Assembly: GCF_002234675.1 (NCBI RefSeq)
Contig: NC_019879.2
Coordinates: 8,375,325 to 8,439,324, forward strand
DNA: 64,000 nt
Direction: 5' to 3'
Source: Oryzias latipes
Taxonomy: Eukaryota > Chordata > Actinopteri > Beloniformes > Adrianichthyidae
Shown: positions 35,485-45,921 of the stretch, piece by piece
How positions within the stretch are numbered: position 1 is the stretch's first letter
Layout: each line of letters starts with the position of its first letter
Notes under the pieces: generated by a model
What the model was told of the DNA's origin: nothing
Seen by the model: the letters and a program-made list of their open reading frames with translations, nothing else
Database searches by the model: none
Position numbers and translations under genes: made by a program

Positions 35485-37849
35485 ATGCTACGAAAGGTAC
35501 CTCCTTAGTTCTCATATGGGTTTGTGGGGTTGAGAATTGTTCTGAATTTCACTTGAGAAGTTTTCATTTTTAAAGATATGCAGTGTTCCATCCAGTTAAA
35601 TTCTAACTTTAAATCTTTTTTTTTCTTCCTTTTTTGCATGCATTGGCCCTCTTTCACCTCCTCAGGGTATCACAGAGAGCTTTGGAGCTGCTATCCATGC
35701 CCTCAGCTCCAACCAGCTGACAGATGGTGTGATTCACAGGAGCAAGAGGATGATGCTGGACGCTCTGGGTGTTGGGCTGCTGGGAACCAGAACAACTGTC
35801 TTCAACAAGGCCCTCAAGTACAGCCAGGTACAGGAAACTGCACATATTGCATAACGGCAGCCTCAGTGGACTGAGACTGTAATGAAAACTAAAAACAATC
35901 TGTGAAAAATCCTGAATGACTTAACTGTCAACTGTTTGTGAAAAGTTTTTTTTCTCACAGTCGTGACTCATCACCGTTTCCTTCTCTTTTCATTCAGACG
36001 TTCACGGCGGATCAGAGGAGCAGTGTTTGGGGCAGATCGGACCTAACCCTCCCTCCTCATTACGCTGCATTTGTCAATGGCATCGCAGTAGGTTTACAAC
36101 AGACATTCTTTTTAGTCACTTTTTCTTTTTTTTTTGGGTGTGGATTCTCAGCTCTGTCTTGCATCAGGTTCACTCCATGGACTTTGACGACACCTGGCAC
36201 CCCGCCACTCATCCCTCAGGGGCGGTGTTGCCCGCTCTGTTGGCCCTGGCAGAGACGATGCCCAGCAGGCCCACTGGGTTGGACCTGCTGCTGGCCTTTA
36301 ATGTGGGCATCGAGGTGCAGGGCAGGCTGATGAGGTTCTCCAGAGAGGCCTACAACATCCCTGAGAGGTGAGGTCTGCACTTATGTTTGCATTTCATGTT
36401 CTATTAACCTCTTGATGCCTGAATAAGAAGAAAAAAAACACTTTCACTTTTGTTTTTGCTTTCAATTAGATGCTAAATTAAGGTAATTTTGGAGCCAAAG
36501 TGGTTTGATGCATATTTGCATCAATATGTGTCTGTGGGTTCAGGAGCTATTCCTCAGAATTTCTTAATTTGCTTTAGATCTTAAAGAATTTTTAATCTAC
36601 AGATAAAAGCAGAACACTCACGTTTTGCAAATATTTAAGAGTGCAGAGATCATGTGATTGGTTAATGTTACTTTTTTGACAAAAAAACATCTATTATTAT
36701 CTGGGTTTTGTAATTTGCCCATCTCACATGATTTGATACGCATCTCAATCTGTGATTTTTAACCAATATTGCTGTTACTCTCATTGCTAGAGCAATTTTC
36801 TGATACCCATCAGTATCCCTCACATCCTAAATGTTTCTAAAGATCAACTAATAAAACCTCATGGCTCTGTTGACAGGTTCCACCCTCCCAGTGTTGTGGG
36901 GGTGATGGGGAGCGCTGCCGCCTCAGCTAAACTCCTTGGCCTGTCCCCCGCACAGTGCCGTCACGCTCTGGCTATTGCAGCTTCCTCCGCCGGGGCTCCT
37001 TTAGCCAACGCCGCCACACAAACCAAGCCCCTCCACATAGGAAATGCGGCCCGGAGAGGCTTGGAGGCAGCTCAGCTGGCCCAGATTGGACTGGAGGGAA
37101 ACCAGGCCATGCTTGACATGTGCAGCGGCTTTGGGGTTTACTACAAAGACTACAGCCCCTCTGTGATGGCTCACTCCTCTTCCGGGGTCTTTAAATGGAT
37201 TCTAGAGGAGCAGGATGTGGCGTTCAAGCGTATCCCCGCTCACCTGGCTATGCACTGGGTTGTGGAGGCCAGTCTGGCAGCTCGCAGGAAGCTCCAAAAC
37301 AAAGAAGGGAGCTTTGATGTCAGCCGTATCAGCCGCGTCACGCTGCACGTGCCTCCATCCAAGTACATCAACTGCCCCTTCCCTGACTCAGAACACCAGG
37401 CCAGGCACTCGTTCCAGTTCAACGCCAGCTCAGCTCTGCTGGACAACAAGGTGACAGTCGCATCCTACCATCCAGCTCAAATCAACCGCTCTGCCCTGAA
37501 GGAGCTTCTGTCCAAAGTGGAGGTGCAGACGCCTGAAGATAACCGGCCCAGCTTTGATCACATGTACTGTCAGGTGGAGATTGAAACCACCCTGGGGCTG
37601 AGCTACACCGCCAGGTGCAATACCTTCTACGGCCACTGGAGGAAGCCACTGAGCCAGGAAGACCTGGTGGACAAATTCCAGGCTAATGCCTCGTCTGTGC
37701 TGAATACAGAAGGGGTGGAGGGGCTGATCCATGTGGTGGGGAACATTGAGAGGATCACAGATTGTTCTGATCTGTATTCATTCCTGAGGCGCACCAGCAG
37801 ATGTCCAGAACAAGAACTATACGATTATGCCAGAAGTGCAGCATCTTAA
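35485..37849 (+). CDS. acod1: cis-aconitate decarboxylase (ACOD1/IRG1), complete, 5 coding exons
   Basis: Coding exons 35485-35496, 35666-35827, 35998-36087, 36168-36367 and 36877-37849 join in frame to 478 aa (human about 481) with GT-AG borders at every intron. The enzyme is an MmgE/PrpD-fold decarboxylase that converts cis-aconitate to itaconate in mitochondria, an antimicrobial and anti-inflammatory product. Active-site residues known from human ACOD1 are conserved at D93, T97 and H103 (MDFDDTWHPATHPSG), H157 (RFHPPSVVG), K205 (TQTKPLHIGN) and Y318 (SKYINCPFP). The first coding exon supplies only MLRK; exon 2 begins GITESFGAAIHAL, matching the mammalian N-terminus. The large last exon holds two thirds of the protein. 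Next to kctd12 as in mammals; gatd3 lies tail-to-tail 245 bp away. No disruption seen. Confidence 0.96.
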
Positions 37850-37898
37850 AGAAGTGATGGACACCTAAACTTTTGATGTACTTGTTTATTTTATGTGC

Positions 37899-37904
37899 AA
37901 TAAA
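37899..37904 (+). terminator. acod1 polyadenylation signal
   Basis: AATAAA, 50 bp after the acod1 stop codon, followed by a T-rich stretch (TGTCTGTTTTTATTT). Implies a very short 3' UTR. Confidence 0.75.
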
Positions 37905-38094
37905 CTCTGCTAAGGAAAAGCTCATGTCTGTTTTTATTTAGAAAGTTACTGGTGTAAATTTAAGGAAATCTGGTTCACATTTAAATCTGAATATAAAGGA
38001 AAACACAAAGCTTCTATTTGTCAGATCATAATAATTTCAAAAGCTATTTTTACAACTTCCCTCCATTTTCTGTAGTCATTCAAACTGAAATAAA

Positions 38095-40565
38095 TCAGGC
38101 GAGTTTCAGGATACCCTGAACCATCGACCCGATTCCGTCAAAAATCTCGTGGATGGGAGCGTTGCACATGAAGGCGCAAGTGGTGACCAGCTTGTTCTTC
38201 CCGTCCACGTGGCTCTCCGTCACGCTCTTGCTGACGTGTTTGCAGCCCAGCTGGTTGATGGCTGCTGCAGTGTCACTGGTGTCCGGATACCTGGGGGAGC
38301 CAGGAAGAGAGTGAGACAGAAATAACCCCACACATGTTTTATGGTGTTACATGAACAAAAACAGAACCGTATGCATCAATGTGTGTGTCTATAAAGGGAG
38401 CAAAAACACTGGAAAGCCTTTTCTTTGTCCTTGAAATAAATCAATATTGTTCAATTAGGTCAGGGGTCTGCAAGCTGTGGCTCTTTTCCCACTCCATTGT
38501 GGTTCTCAGGTTAAAGAAAAATAAAGCGTTTTTCATTTTAAAAAGTAACTTTAGAGCAAAAAGTAAATAAGCAGTTAAGAGAGGGAAAAAAAGTAAAGTA
38601 ACGCATCAATCTACGAGGCTCCTGACTATAGTACCCATGATGCTCCAACAATCAAGCGGTTCGTCTTTGTAGTTTGACAAAGTCGGACTCAACATTGACA
38701 GAAAATCAATTGGAGATCAGTGAGCACCACCAGAATTCCTGCTTAATGCATAAGAACCCAGGTGTGATGAACGGCAGACCAAGTGGACCACGGATCACAT
38801 TTCTGATGTTCTTATGTTACACGGATGTGACCATGGGTTCTCATGCATACCGGATTATGAAGCTTATTTTACATTTTTAAACAAATTAAAGGATTTTAAG
38901 TGCACCTTAAAGGTTCAAAAAAATACAGTAGGAGTCAATTAGTTCTTGGTTATTTAGATTTAGAAATCTCTGGTTTAGATGCACCACAAACAGTAAAAAT
39001 AACTTATTTAAATCACTGTTAACATCACACTACTACACTTGCTGCATAGAGATGATCTTATGTGGTATACGGTGTCTTTTATTTTGAAAAGAAGTCATGT
39101 GAACCTCAGCCAAAAGTTACAATCTATAACTAAAACATTTGGGAAATGTTCTCTTTGTTTTATTTATGCCCATAAAAACCAAATAGTTCATTTATATTCA
39201 TCCTAATAGTACTAATAACATAAATACAAATCCTTGTTTTATTTTTCTAAAGGGCGATGTAAATAAGTGGCTCCTACTGGGTTGTAGTCAGTGAGAATTT
39301 GACCCAAATAGCTCTTTTAGTGTTGAAGGTTGCACACTGGTTTAGACCCATCCGACATACCTCTCGTCCTTTTCAATGCCAACAGTGACCTCACACCCAG
39401 GAAACACTTTGGCAGCCAGGACAGGTGAGATGCAGCAGAGGCCGATGGGTTTGCCCTCTCCGTGGAACGCCTGCAGAGCCGCCTTCACCTCGCCGTTAAC
39501 GGAGCAGTCCTTCCCCTGCATCGCCCACGTGCAGAGGTTCTTTGCTGCTCCAAAACCACCTGAGCAGGAAGTAAAAGGACTCAGAAGATTCAACTTTTAG
39601 CTTATCTTTGTCCAGATATAAGGAGACAAGAGAAAGTTACCCAGACCTGGAAAAATAACCGCATCGTGGTCTTTGACGCTCAGCTTAGACAGATCCTGGA
39701 TGTTTCCACGGGCGAGCCTCGCACTCTCCACGAGCACGTTTCTTTTCTCCTCGGCAGGCTCACCTTTCAGGTGGTTCACAACATGCATCTGCTCGATGTT
39801 GGGAGCAAACATCTGAACCTGCAACGCAGCAGATATGTCTGTTGAATCAAACTTTGTTCATCACAAATGCATTTACTTGGACACAATCAGGGATAGAATT
39901 TATTTTGTAGGCCATGAAGAGAACTAATTATGAACATACTATAAATTCATAAGAGCAGTTTATTTGATACCGAAAAGTCACACACAAAAAATGTAACCAT
40001 GATGTCTGTTGATTCATAAGTTCTGCATCTTTACTGGGTTTTCTCAAAGAACCAGCCTTTCCAGTGTTCTTTTAATGACGATTATGCCATTTTCAGTCAA
40101 ACTCAAAAAAATCGGAGTCGTGTTCTAGGACATAGTTTTGGCTATATGAGTTCTCATATGAAATCAATGAGGCCATCAAAAAATTCCTCTTTGAGTTGTG
40201 GGCGGGACTGTTGGCACAAAGTAAGCCCGCCCCACACCCCATCACCCATCCGTTCACATGTTCTACTGCTCGCACTAACATTACCAGTGCAACAAACTTG
40301 GTGAGAAATATTGGAATGATTTGAATACAGAAATGTAATTTTAAGCTTTATTTTCTTTACAAACGTTCTCCATGGTCAGCAAAACGCTAAAATGCAACAA
40401 GGAAATGCTAAAAACACAATTTTAATAGAAGTGGGTCTTTAAGTTGTGTAAATCTGCACTGCCTCCTGGAAATGACAAACCCATTTAGGGGTGATATCTA
40501 ATTTAAGACTGAATTTTTTTTTTTTTTTCACCATATTTTTTCCCTACTAATTTTATTTGTAAAAG

Positions 40566-40628
<63 letters not shown>

Positions 40629-41079
40629 TCTCTGTGTTGACACCGCAGCAGTCAAACAGAGGAACTTGTGATCCATTGAATGATCTGCACACAGTATGAC
40701 TGAGCAGCAGTAGAGGCTCTAGAGGTCACACGGGTGTCACTGACACCACACCTGAGTTAACTAAAGAAAAACTGGAGAGGTGCATTAGAAAAGGGCTCAG
40801 AGGAGGGTGTCAAGAAGGTGTGGCGCTCCTCCTGCCCCCTCCTGTCACCCTCAACCCCTAAATTTGCTCCTGCACTTGACTTACAGTAGCTCCTCCTCTG
40901 CTCAGATGCACCAAAACGGCGGAGGCCTCGTGGATTTCGCTGCCGTCATAAACCCCGCAGCCCGCCAGCACCACCGCCACGCGCTTTGCCATCTGTGCGG
41001 AGTAGTAACTTTTGCGGAAGTTCTGGTGTGTTCTGGCGCTCAGCAGACTTCTACCACAACCGTGGAGCAGAGTGAGCAT
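38095..41079 (-). CDS. gatd3: GATD3/ES1 mitochondrial DJ-1/PfpI-like protein, complete, 4 coding exons
   Basis: Exons 41079-40885, 39818-39647, 39559-39361 and 38290-38095 give 253 aa in one frame with GT-AG introns. It belongs to the ES1/GATD3 class of glutamine-amidotransferase-like proteins, mitochondrial, with proposed glycation-repair (deglycase-like) or photoreceptor roles. Landmarks: an N-terminal R/S-rich likely transit peptide (residues 1-29, [16 protein letters not shown]), [29 protein letters not shown] across the first splice, [13 protein letters not shown] across the second, and the nucleophile-elbow region [15 protein letters not shown] (Cys164/165). A second in-frame Met at residue 30 (MAKRVAVVL) could start a cytosolic form. 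In humans this gene is not beside ACOD1, so its place here is fish-specific. Intron 3 holds a hAT element, intron 1 a repeat and a TA microsatellite. Confidence 0.94.
38461..39339. mobile_element. hAT-type element in gatd3 intron 3
   Basis: The left end CAGGGGTCTGCAAGCTGTGG and the right end (GAAGGTTGCACACTG, preceded by AATAGCTCTTTTAG) are diverged inverted repeats of the CAGGGGTCTGCAACCTT hAT type. No clean 8-bp duplication is left (AATTAGGT / GTTTAGAC). The right end lies 21 bp from the splice donor of exon 3. Confidence 0.65.
40090..40440 (-). repeat. Dispersed repeat (AGACCCACT...CCGCCC family), copy 2, in gatd3 intron 1
   Basis: Plus strand: CTTTGAGTTGTGGGCGGGAC, AAGTAAGCCCGCCCC and, at the far end, AATAGAAGTGGGTCTTT. 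Reversed, it matches the copy at 18880-19290. Both CCGCCC-rich segments and the AAAGACCCACTTC end recur. Confidence 0.6.
40567..40621. repeat. (GT)n(TA)n microsatellite
   Basis: GTGTGTGTGT followed by about 22 TA units, in gatd3 intron 1. Confidence 0.97.
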
Positions 41080-41206
41080 GATGGACGCCCCCAGTGCGCA
41101 ACTGCTACTTCTGCACTCCAAATTTAAAGTTGATGCACAGGTGCCACGGCGCATCACTGCCACCCTGCGGTAAAACATTAGAACTGCAGCTCGTTTTGGT
41201 CTACTG

Positions 41207-41717
41207 CAGTGCTTCTCAATTATTTTTTCCAAGGCCCCCATTGGAAAAAGAAAATGTTTCCCCCCCACCACCACACAAACACTCGCCGCGGTGACTATAA
41301 ATAAAATCAGAATCTATGAAAATTGTGTAAGCATACCTAAAATTGTACGTTTTAAAATCAACAAAAATAAGCTAAATCCACTTTCAACAAATATTACATT
41401 TATTTTGCCACACACAAACCCTTTTATAGTCTAAAACAAAAAAGAAGCTTAAAGTGCCTGAAATAGGAATCGGTCAGTCCTTATTTAAACTAAAAATATT
41501 TTTGACCAATTGAACCATTTGATGCTGAGAAAAATAATTCAATCAATCAATAAATATTAAATGCAAATTGATCTTTCCAAGCACTTAGCCGCTGCCGCCA
41601 TCGCCCCCGTTAAATTTGCACCCCGGGCAATTCCGGTATTACCTCTGCCTAAGGTCGCTACTACTGCGCGCCTCCCCCTGGCATCGCATCGCGTGCCCAA
41701 CTATTTGAGAAGCCCTG
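41207..41717. mobile_element. hAT MITE upstream of gatd3
   Basis: Starts CAGTGCTTCTCAATTATT and ends ATTTGAGAAGCCCTG, the paired termini of a common hAT MITE. Flanks GTCTACTG (41199-41206) and GTTTAATG (41718-41725) agree at 6 of 8 positions, as an aged 8-bp duplication would. It begins 127 bp upstream of the gatd3 start codon, so it sits in or beside the promoter. Confidence 0.82.
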
Positions 41718-41919
41718 GTTTAATGTCAGAGACGTCACAACACACCCATTAAAAACGCATACTTTATTCTCATAGGTACAATCTCATATTAAAATTAACA
41801 TTTTTCATGATTTATTTGGTAACTTTCTCTGCATGATCTTTTCTTGTTTTTTTTTTTGTTTTTTTTGGTGGAACCCTTTTCATGCACTTCTTAGAGGTAC
41901 ACCCAAAATATCTTAATTC

Positions 41920-42040
41920 ATTCGTTCATTTTCTACGGTTTTATCCCTTTCAGGGTCACGGGGCAGCCGGAGCCTTTCCCGGCCACATGTGGGTGAAGGC
42001 AGGGGATGCCCTGGACTGTTCTCCAGTCTGTCGCAGGGTA
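41920..42040 (-). mobile_element. Partial SINE (3' part)
   Basis: ATTTTCTACGGTTTTATCCC, TTTCAGGGTCACGGGGCAGC, and GACTGTTCTCCAGTCTGTCG are the reversed 3' portion of the SINE seen at 34495. Confidence 0.6.
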
Positions 42041-42399
42041 TTTCATCTTAATGATTTTCTTTATTATTTTGTTTAGCCTGGGTTTACTTGTCTCTCATTG
42101 GTTTTGAGGTAGGCAGTAGGGTTAAGTAGGGGTGCAGGTAAAAACCTCAATTCAGTGAAATACCTCAATAACTCATTTGGTGATACTTGTATTGTAGGAA
42201 AGAAATCTTACGCTTTTAGATCTTTCCATGCGTGCGCGTTCAGGATTCGAGAGTGGTAAAGCAAACCAAGGATTCAACCGGATTAAAAATACACGAAGTT
42301 TATTGCCCTGACAATAGTTCTAACACGCATTAAAGACATTGTTGCAGATATCTGGATTCTCAAGTTAAAAGACCTACACACACACAAGAAAAAGAAAAA

Positions 42400-43035
42400 A
42401 AAGAAATATATAAAAAAAGTAAAATAAATGATTAATCACTTATTGAAAATGGTTAAATTGATCAATGTTAAATGCTATTACTTCACTTGCTCCAAAAATT
42501 CATAAATTGATTCAAAAATCTTTCCTTATGTAGCATAATTTTGCACATGTTTTTAACTTTTGATCCTTGATGAAATTTTGCTATGAAAATTCCTGAAACA
42601 GTGTTGTGTCTATTTTACTGAAATAGTATTATGTTTTAATTATATGAATGACTTTTATAAGTAACTTAATCTGCATATATTTTAGATGACTGATCTGCAT
42701 TTGTCATGTTGATTTCTAAAATAGTTATTTTTTACATAATAATTAAGTAATTCATCTTTGTCATGTGCTTTATCGATACCTTATGATTTTTAATTCTGTG
42801 TGATAAAAACTGGGAACCGGATATTGATAAATCATGTAATAAAATAGTTATAGTATAACGGGGTGGGATCATATAAGTTTGCTTCCTTCCACTCCCTTTC
42901 AAGCAATATTTATTAATATGTCTAATTACCATACATTTGATGAGTTACTTTATGAATGTACAACTGATGATTATATTGCTTTGGTGTATTATTTCTACTT
43001 AATTGCTTGAAATAAACCATTTCAAATCAAATCAA
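42400..43035 (+). mobile_element. Probable LINE 3' UTR relic
   Basis: GGGGTGGGATCATATAAGTT then CTTCCACTCCCTTTC and a terminal GAAATAAACCATTTCAAATC with AAATCAAATCAAA resembles the conserved 3' UTR and tail of a fish LINE. No reverse transcriptase frame upstream; left boundary approximate. Confidence 0.5.
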
Positions 43036-43311
43036 AGCTTCATCCTCCACATGAGAACACGAATCTGAACACTTTCCCAAGGATAAGATGTTCAACCCAG
43101 ATAGTAGAAATGTAGTCCATGACATATTTATTGCGTCTCTGGAAACTCCTAGATTTGCACAAAGAAGTCCTAGTTGCTGCTGCAACTACAAATGACAAGT
43201 GAAGGTCACTGGAGAATAAGTCCTAAAAGAGTTGAAAATGAGTTCACTTTACACTAAAGATGAAACTGCAATATAATAAAGAATAAGATCTAAAAACATT
43301 CATTTTATATA

Positions 43312-43480
43312 GTATCGATTCAAAATCTTTTAAAAAAGATATTTATTTAATCAATAATGAGCCTCCTTCAGCATCTGACTCTTGTTTTCCACTTAAACCC
43401 CTGACCGCTAGTTGGCAGCAGAGCACATGGAGCCTCTTTGAGCAGCTCTACACCACAAAACTACAAGATCTTAGCGAAAA
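43312..43480 (+). repeat. Segment X, copy A (flanks satellite)
   Basis: GTATCGATTCAAAATCTTTT through CTACAAGATCTTAGCGAAAA is repeated, with few changes, at 50923-51090, both times directly before the satellite starts. Non-coding. See the duplicated Y segment and the findings. Confidence 0.9.
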
Positions 43481-43852
43481 TGATTCGTGTTGTGAGTTAT
43501 TGATTCGTGTTGTGAGTTATTGATTCGTGTTGAGAGTTATTGATTCGTGTTGAGAGTTATTGTATTGTGAATTATTGTTTTGTGTTGTGAGTTATTGTTT
43601 CGTGTTGTGAGTTATTGTGTTGAGAGTTCTTGTTTTGTGTTGTGAGTTAATTTTTTCGTGTTGTGCGTTATTGTGTTGTGAGTTATTGTGTTGTGAGTTA
43701 TTGTTTTGTGTTGTGAGTTCTTGTGTTGTGAGTTATTGTGTGGTGAGTTATTGTGTTGCGAGTTCTTGTGTTGTGAGTTATTGTGTTGCGTGGTGAGTTC
43801 TTGTGTTGTGAGTTATTGTTTTGTGTTGTGAGTTAATATTTTAGTTTTGTGA
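43481..43852 (+). repeat. Short satellite array (copy A)
   Basis: About 370 bp of the TTATTGATTCGTGTTGTGAG-type monomers that make up the large array after 51091. Here units are more diverged, with many TTGTGTTGTGAG forms that lack the CpG. Confidence 0.95.
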
Positions 43853-44581
43853 CAAATCGTATTCTGTTATTTTGTGTAGTGTTGTGACCCTTCTGAGCCA
43901 CGGCACATATGTGTTTAGGAAACGCACAGCAGAGAGCTTTACTTCTTCTTCTGCACATTTAGTGATGAAACTGTTCTAACTCTGACTGATTTCTTTAGAA
44001 AATCTGAGAGTGAAGCAACCATCCACGCAGGTGAAAAATCTCATTCCCGATCGTTTGCTTTGGGAGTATTTTTACTTTGGGTTCTGTTTGCAGTTTCAGG
44101 CCGGGAGGTATTTGACAGATTTGCCCATTTTTACCTGCAGACAATGTTTCCACCTGGAAGGACAGCTGTGACTGAGGCTCATTGGGGCTTTGTTTTAAAG
44201 CAGAGGTGGGCAATTCCAGTCCTCCAGGGCCAGTGTCCCTGCAGGTTTTTGGTGTTTCCTTGCTTTAACACAACCACAAAAACACGACATTAACAGAGTT
44301 GTGCAGACCTAGTTGATGTGGGGATGATGATTATTATTAAAATCAGGTGAGTTGAAACAGGGACATTTATAAAACCTGCAGGACACCGGCCCCTGGGGGC
44401 CAAAACTGTCCACCACTGTTGTAGAGTAAGGCTTTGGAAACTCTATAGACAGAGTAAACTTCAACCATGATAATGTCTCAGTTCATTGTTCTTTCTTTGT
44501 GTGAATTGCTCTTAGTCTGGCCCATCCTCTGGCATCAATAGACCCTGGCAGGGCTATCAAATGGGGATTTTTTTTGGGCAC
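43853..44581 (+). repeat. Segment Y, copy A (follows satellite)
   Basis: From GTGACAAATCGTATTCTGTT to GGGGATTTTTTTTGGGCAC. A near-identical copy lies at 50231-50908, lacking about 50 bp near 44463-44520. Contains the hAT MITE at 44201-44418. The open frames of 72-77 codons in it have no family resemblance. Confidence 0.92.
44201..44418. mobile_element. hAT MITE (CAGAGGTGGGCAATTCCAG), copy A
   Basis: Starts CAGAGGTGGGCAATTCCAGT and ends AACTGTCCACCACTG, with further inverted pairing CCTGCAGG...CCTGCAGG. Flanks TTTTAAAG / TTGTAGAG are decayed copies of the TTTTAGAG-like duplication seen in copy B. Confidence 0.88.
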
Positions 44582-44681
44582 GCAAACCCCTCCACCGCGA
44601 TAAGGTGGCAATTCAAGGAGGGGGAATTTTTTTTTTTTTTTTTGCTTTTTAATTTTACTTTTAAGATACATGATACTTTTG

Positions 44682-45090
44682 CTATTTTTTTTATTTCATT
44701 GTATTTATTTTTTTATTTTAAGTATTAGTGGACTAGAGTTTGAGGGGGTTTTTTGGACAAAGGGAGAAACCAGAGCACCTGGAGAAAAACCTGTGGTTAA
44801 AAAAAAGCTTTTATTTGCTATTTATTTTATTTTATTTCATTATATTTATTTCTTCATTCTAAGTATTAGATCAGAGTTTGGGGCTTTTTTGGACAGAGGG
44901 AGAAACCAGAGCGCCTGGAGAAAACCCTGTAGTTAAAATAGCTTTTATAAGATATTTATTTTATTTCATTTTATGTATTTCTTTATTCTAAGTATTAGGA
45001 GATTAGACATTGGGGGGATTTTTTTTGGACAGAGGGAGAAACCAGAGCGCCTGGAGAAAACCCTGTTTAGATCAAAGGAGGGCGGGGGGG
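44682..45090. repeat. Tandem repeat, 136-bp period, 3 copies
   Basis: The phrase GAGAAACCAGAGCGCCTGGA recurs at 136-bp steps (its CAGAGC at 44771, 44907, 45043), each preceded by TTTTTTGGACAGAGG and an AT-rich TTTATTTCATT block. Non-coding. Confidence 0.85.
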
Positions 45091-45469
45091 GGGGCAACAC
45101 ATTTGAATAACCAACGAGAAAAATATAGCTGGGCTATCACTAAAATAAAATAAAAAATGTTATCATCAAACAAAATAAAAACTAAGATAAAAAGTAAAAC
45201 AGAACCAAAGTAGTTAAAGAAAACCTAGCTAAGATGTAAAAGGGGTGTCAAGGAAAGTTCCCTTTAAAACAATAAAATAAAAAATAGACTAGAATATACA
45301 TATTTACAAGATACACATTTAGAATAGAAAAACAGAAAAAGCCACAGCAGTTTTTACCCACACAACAATAATTAAATGTTTAACTCTTTAGCACTGGAGC
45401 TTTTCCTACAGTTTGGCCGTTCTTGGACGGTCATAACTCCATCTAAGGTGTTAAAAGAGTCAAAGCCTA

Positions 45470-45590
45470 AATGTGTGTGGGTGTTGGGGGCTTAGTGTGT
45501 GTGAGGGCTGTGGGGGGGCTTGGTGTGTGTGAAAGTGCTGTGGGGGAGCTTAGTGTGTGTGAGGGCTGTGGGGGGGCTTGGTGTGTGTGA
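45470..45590. repeat. Minisatellite, about 30-bp G/T-rich unit
   Basis: Units of the form GGGGGGCTTGGTGTGTGTGAGGGCTGT repeat about four times next to a SINE. Confidence 0.8.
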
Positions 45591-45857
45591 GGTCAATGGC
45601 GTATACTTATAAAGCGCTTTTTTACCTTTTCGAAGGTCCAAAGCGCTTTACAGTCACAGACCCATTCACGCACATTCACACACATTCACACACTGGTGGC
45701 GGCTCACTGCTGAACACTGGCGCCAACCTTCCACCAGAGGCAAGGTGGAGTTCAGTGTCTCGCCCAAGGACACTTTGACACAAGGGTGTGCAGGGCGGAA
45801 ATTGAACCTGCATCTTCGATCAGGGGTCGACCCCCCTATGACTGCACCACGCCCCAG
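45591..45857 (-). mobile_element. tRNA-derived SINE, inverted relative to the copy at 3209
   Basis: Reverse complement reads GGGGCGTGGTGCAGTCATAG, then a B box GGTTCAATTTCC (45795-45806 region), CCTTGGGCGAGACACTGAAC, and the tail GTAAAGCGCTTTGGACCTTC. Same family as 3209-3497. Confidence 0.85.
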
Positions 45858-45865
45858 GATTGTTG

Positions 45866-45866
45866 T

Positions 45867-45897
<31 letters not shown>

Positions 45898-45904
45898 GGG
45901 GGGG
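45866..45904. repeat. (GT)n(G)n tract
   Basis: TGTGTGTGTGTGTG followed by about 26 G, 18 bp from the stop codon side of the coiled-coil ORF. G-quadruplex-prone and hard to sequence, so its length is uncertain. Confidence 0.95.
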
Positions 45905-45921
45905 CTGTGGTCGAGGTCCAC

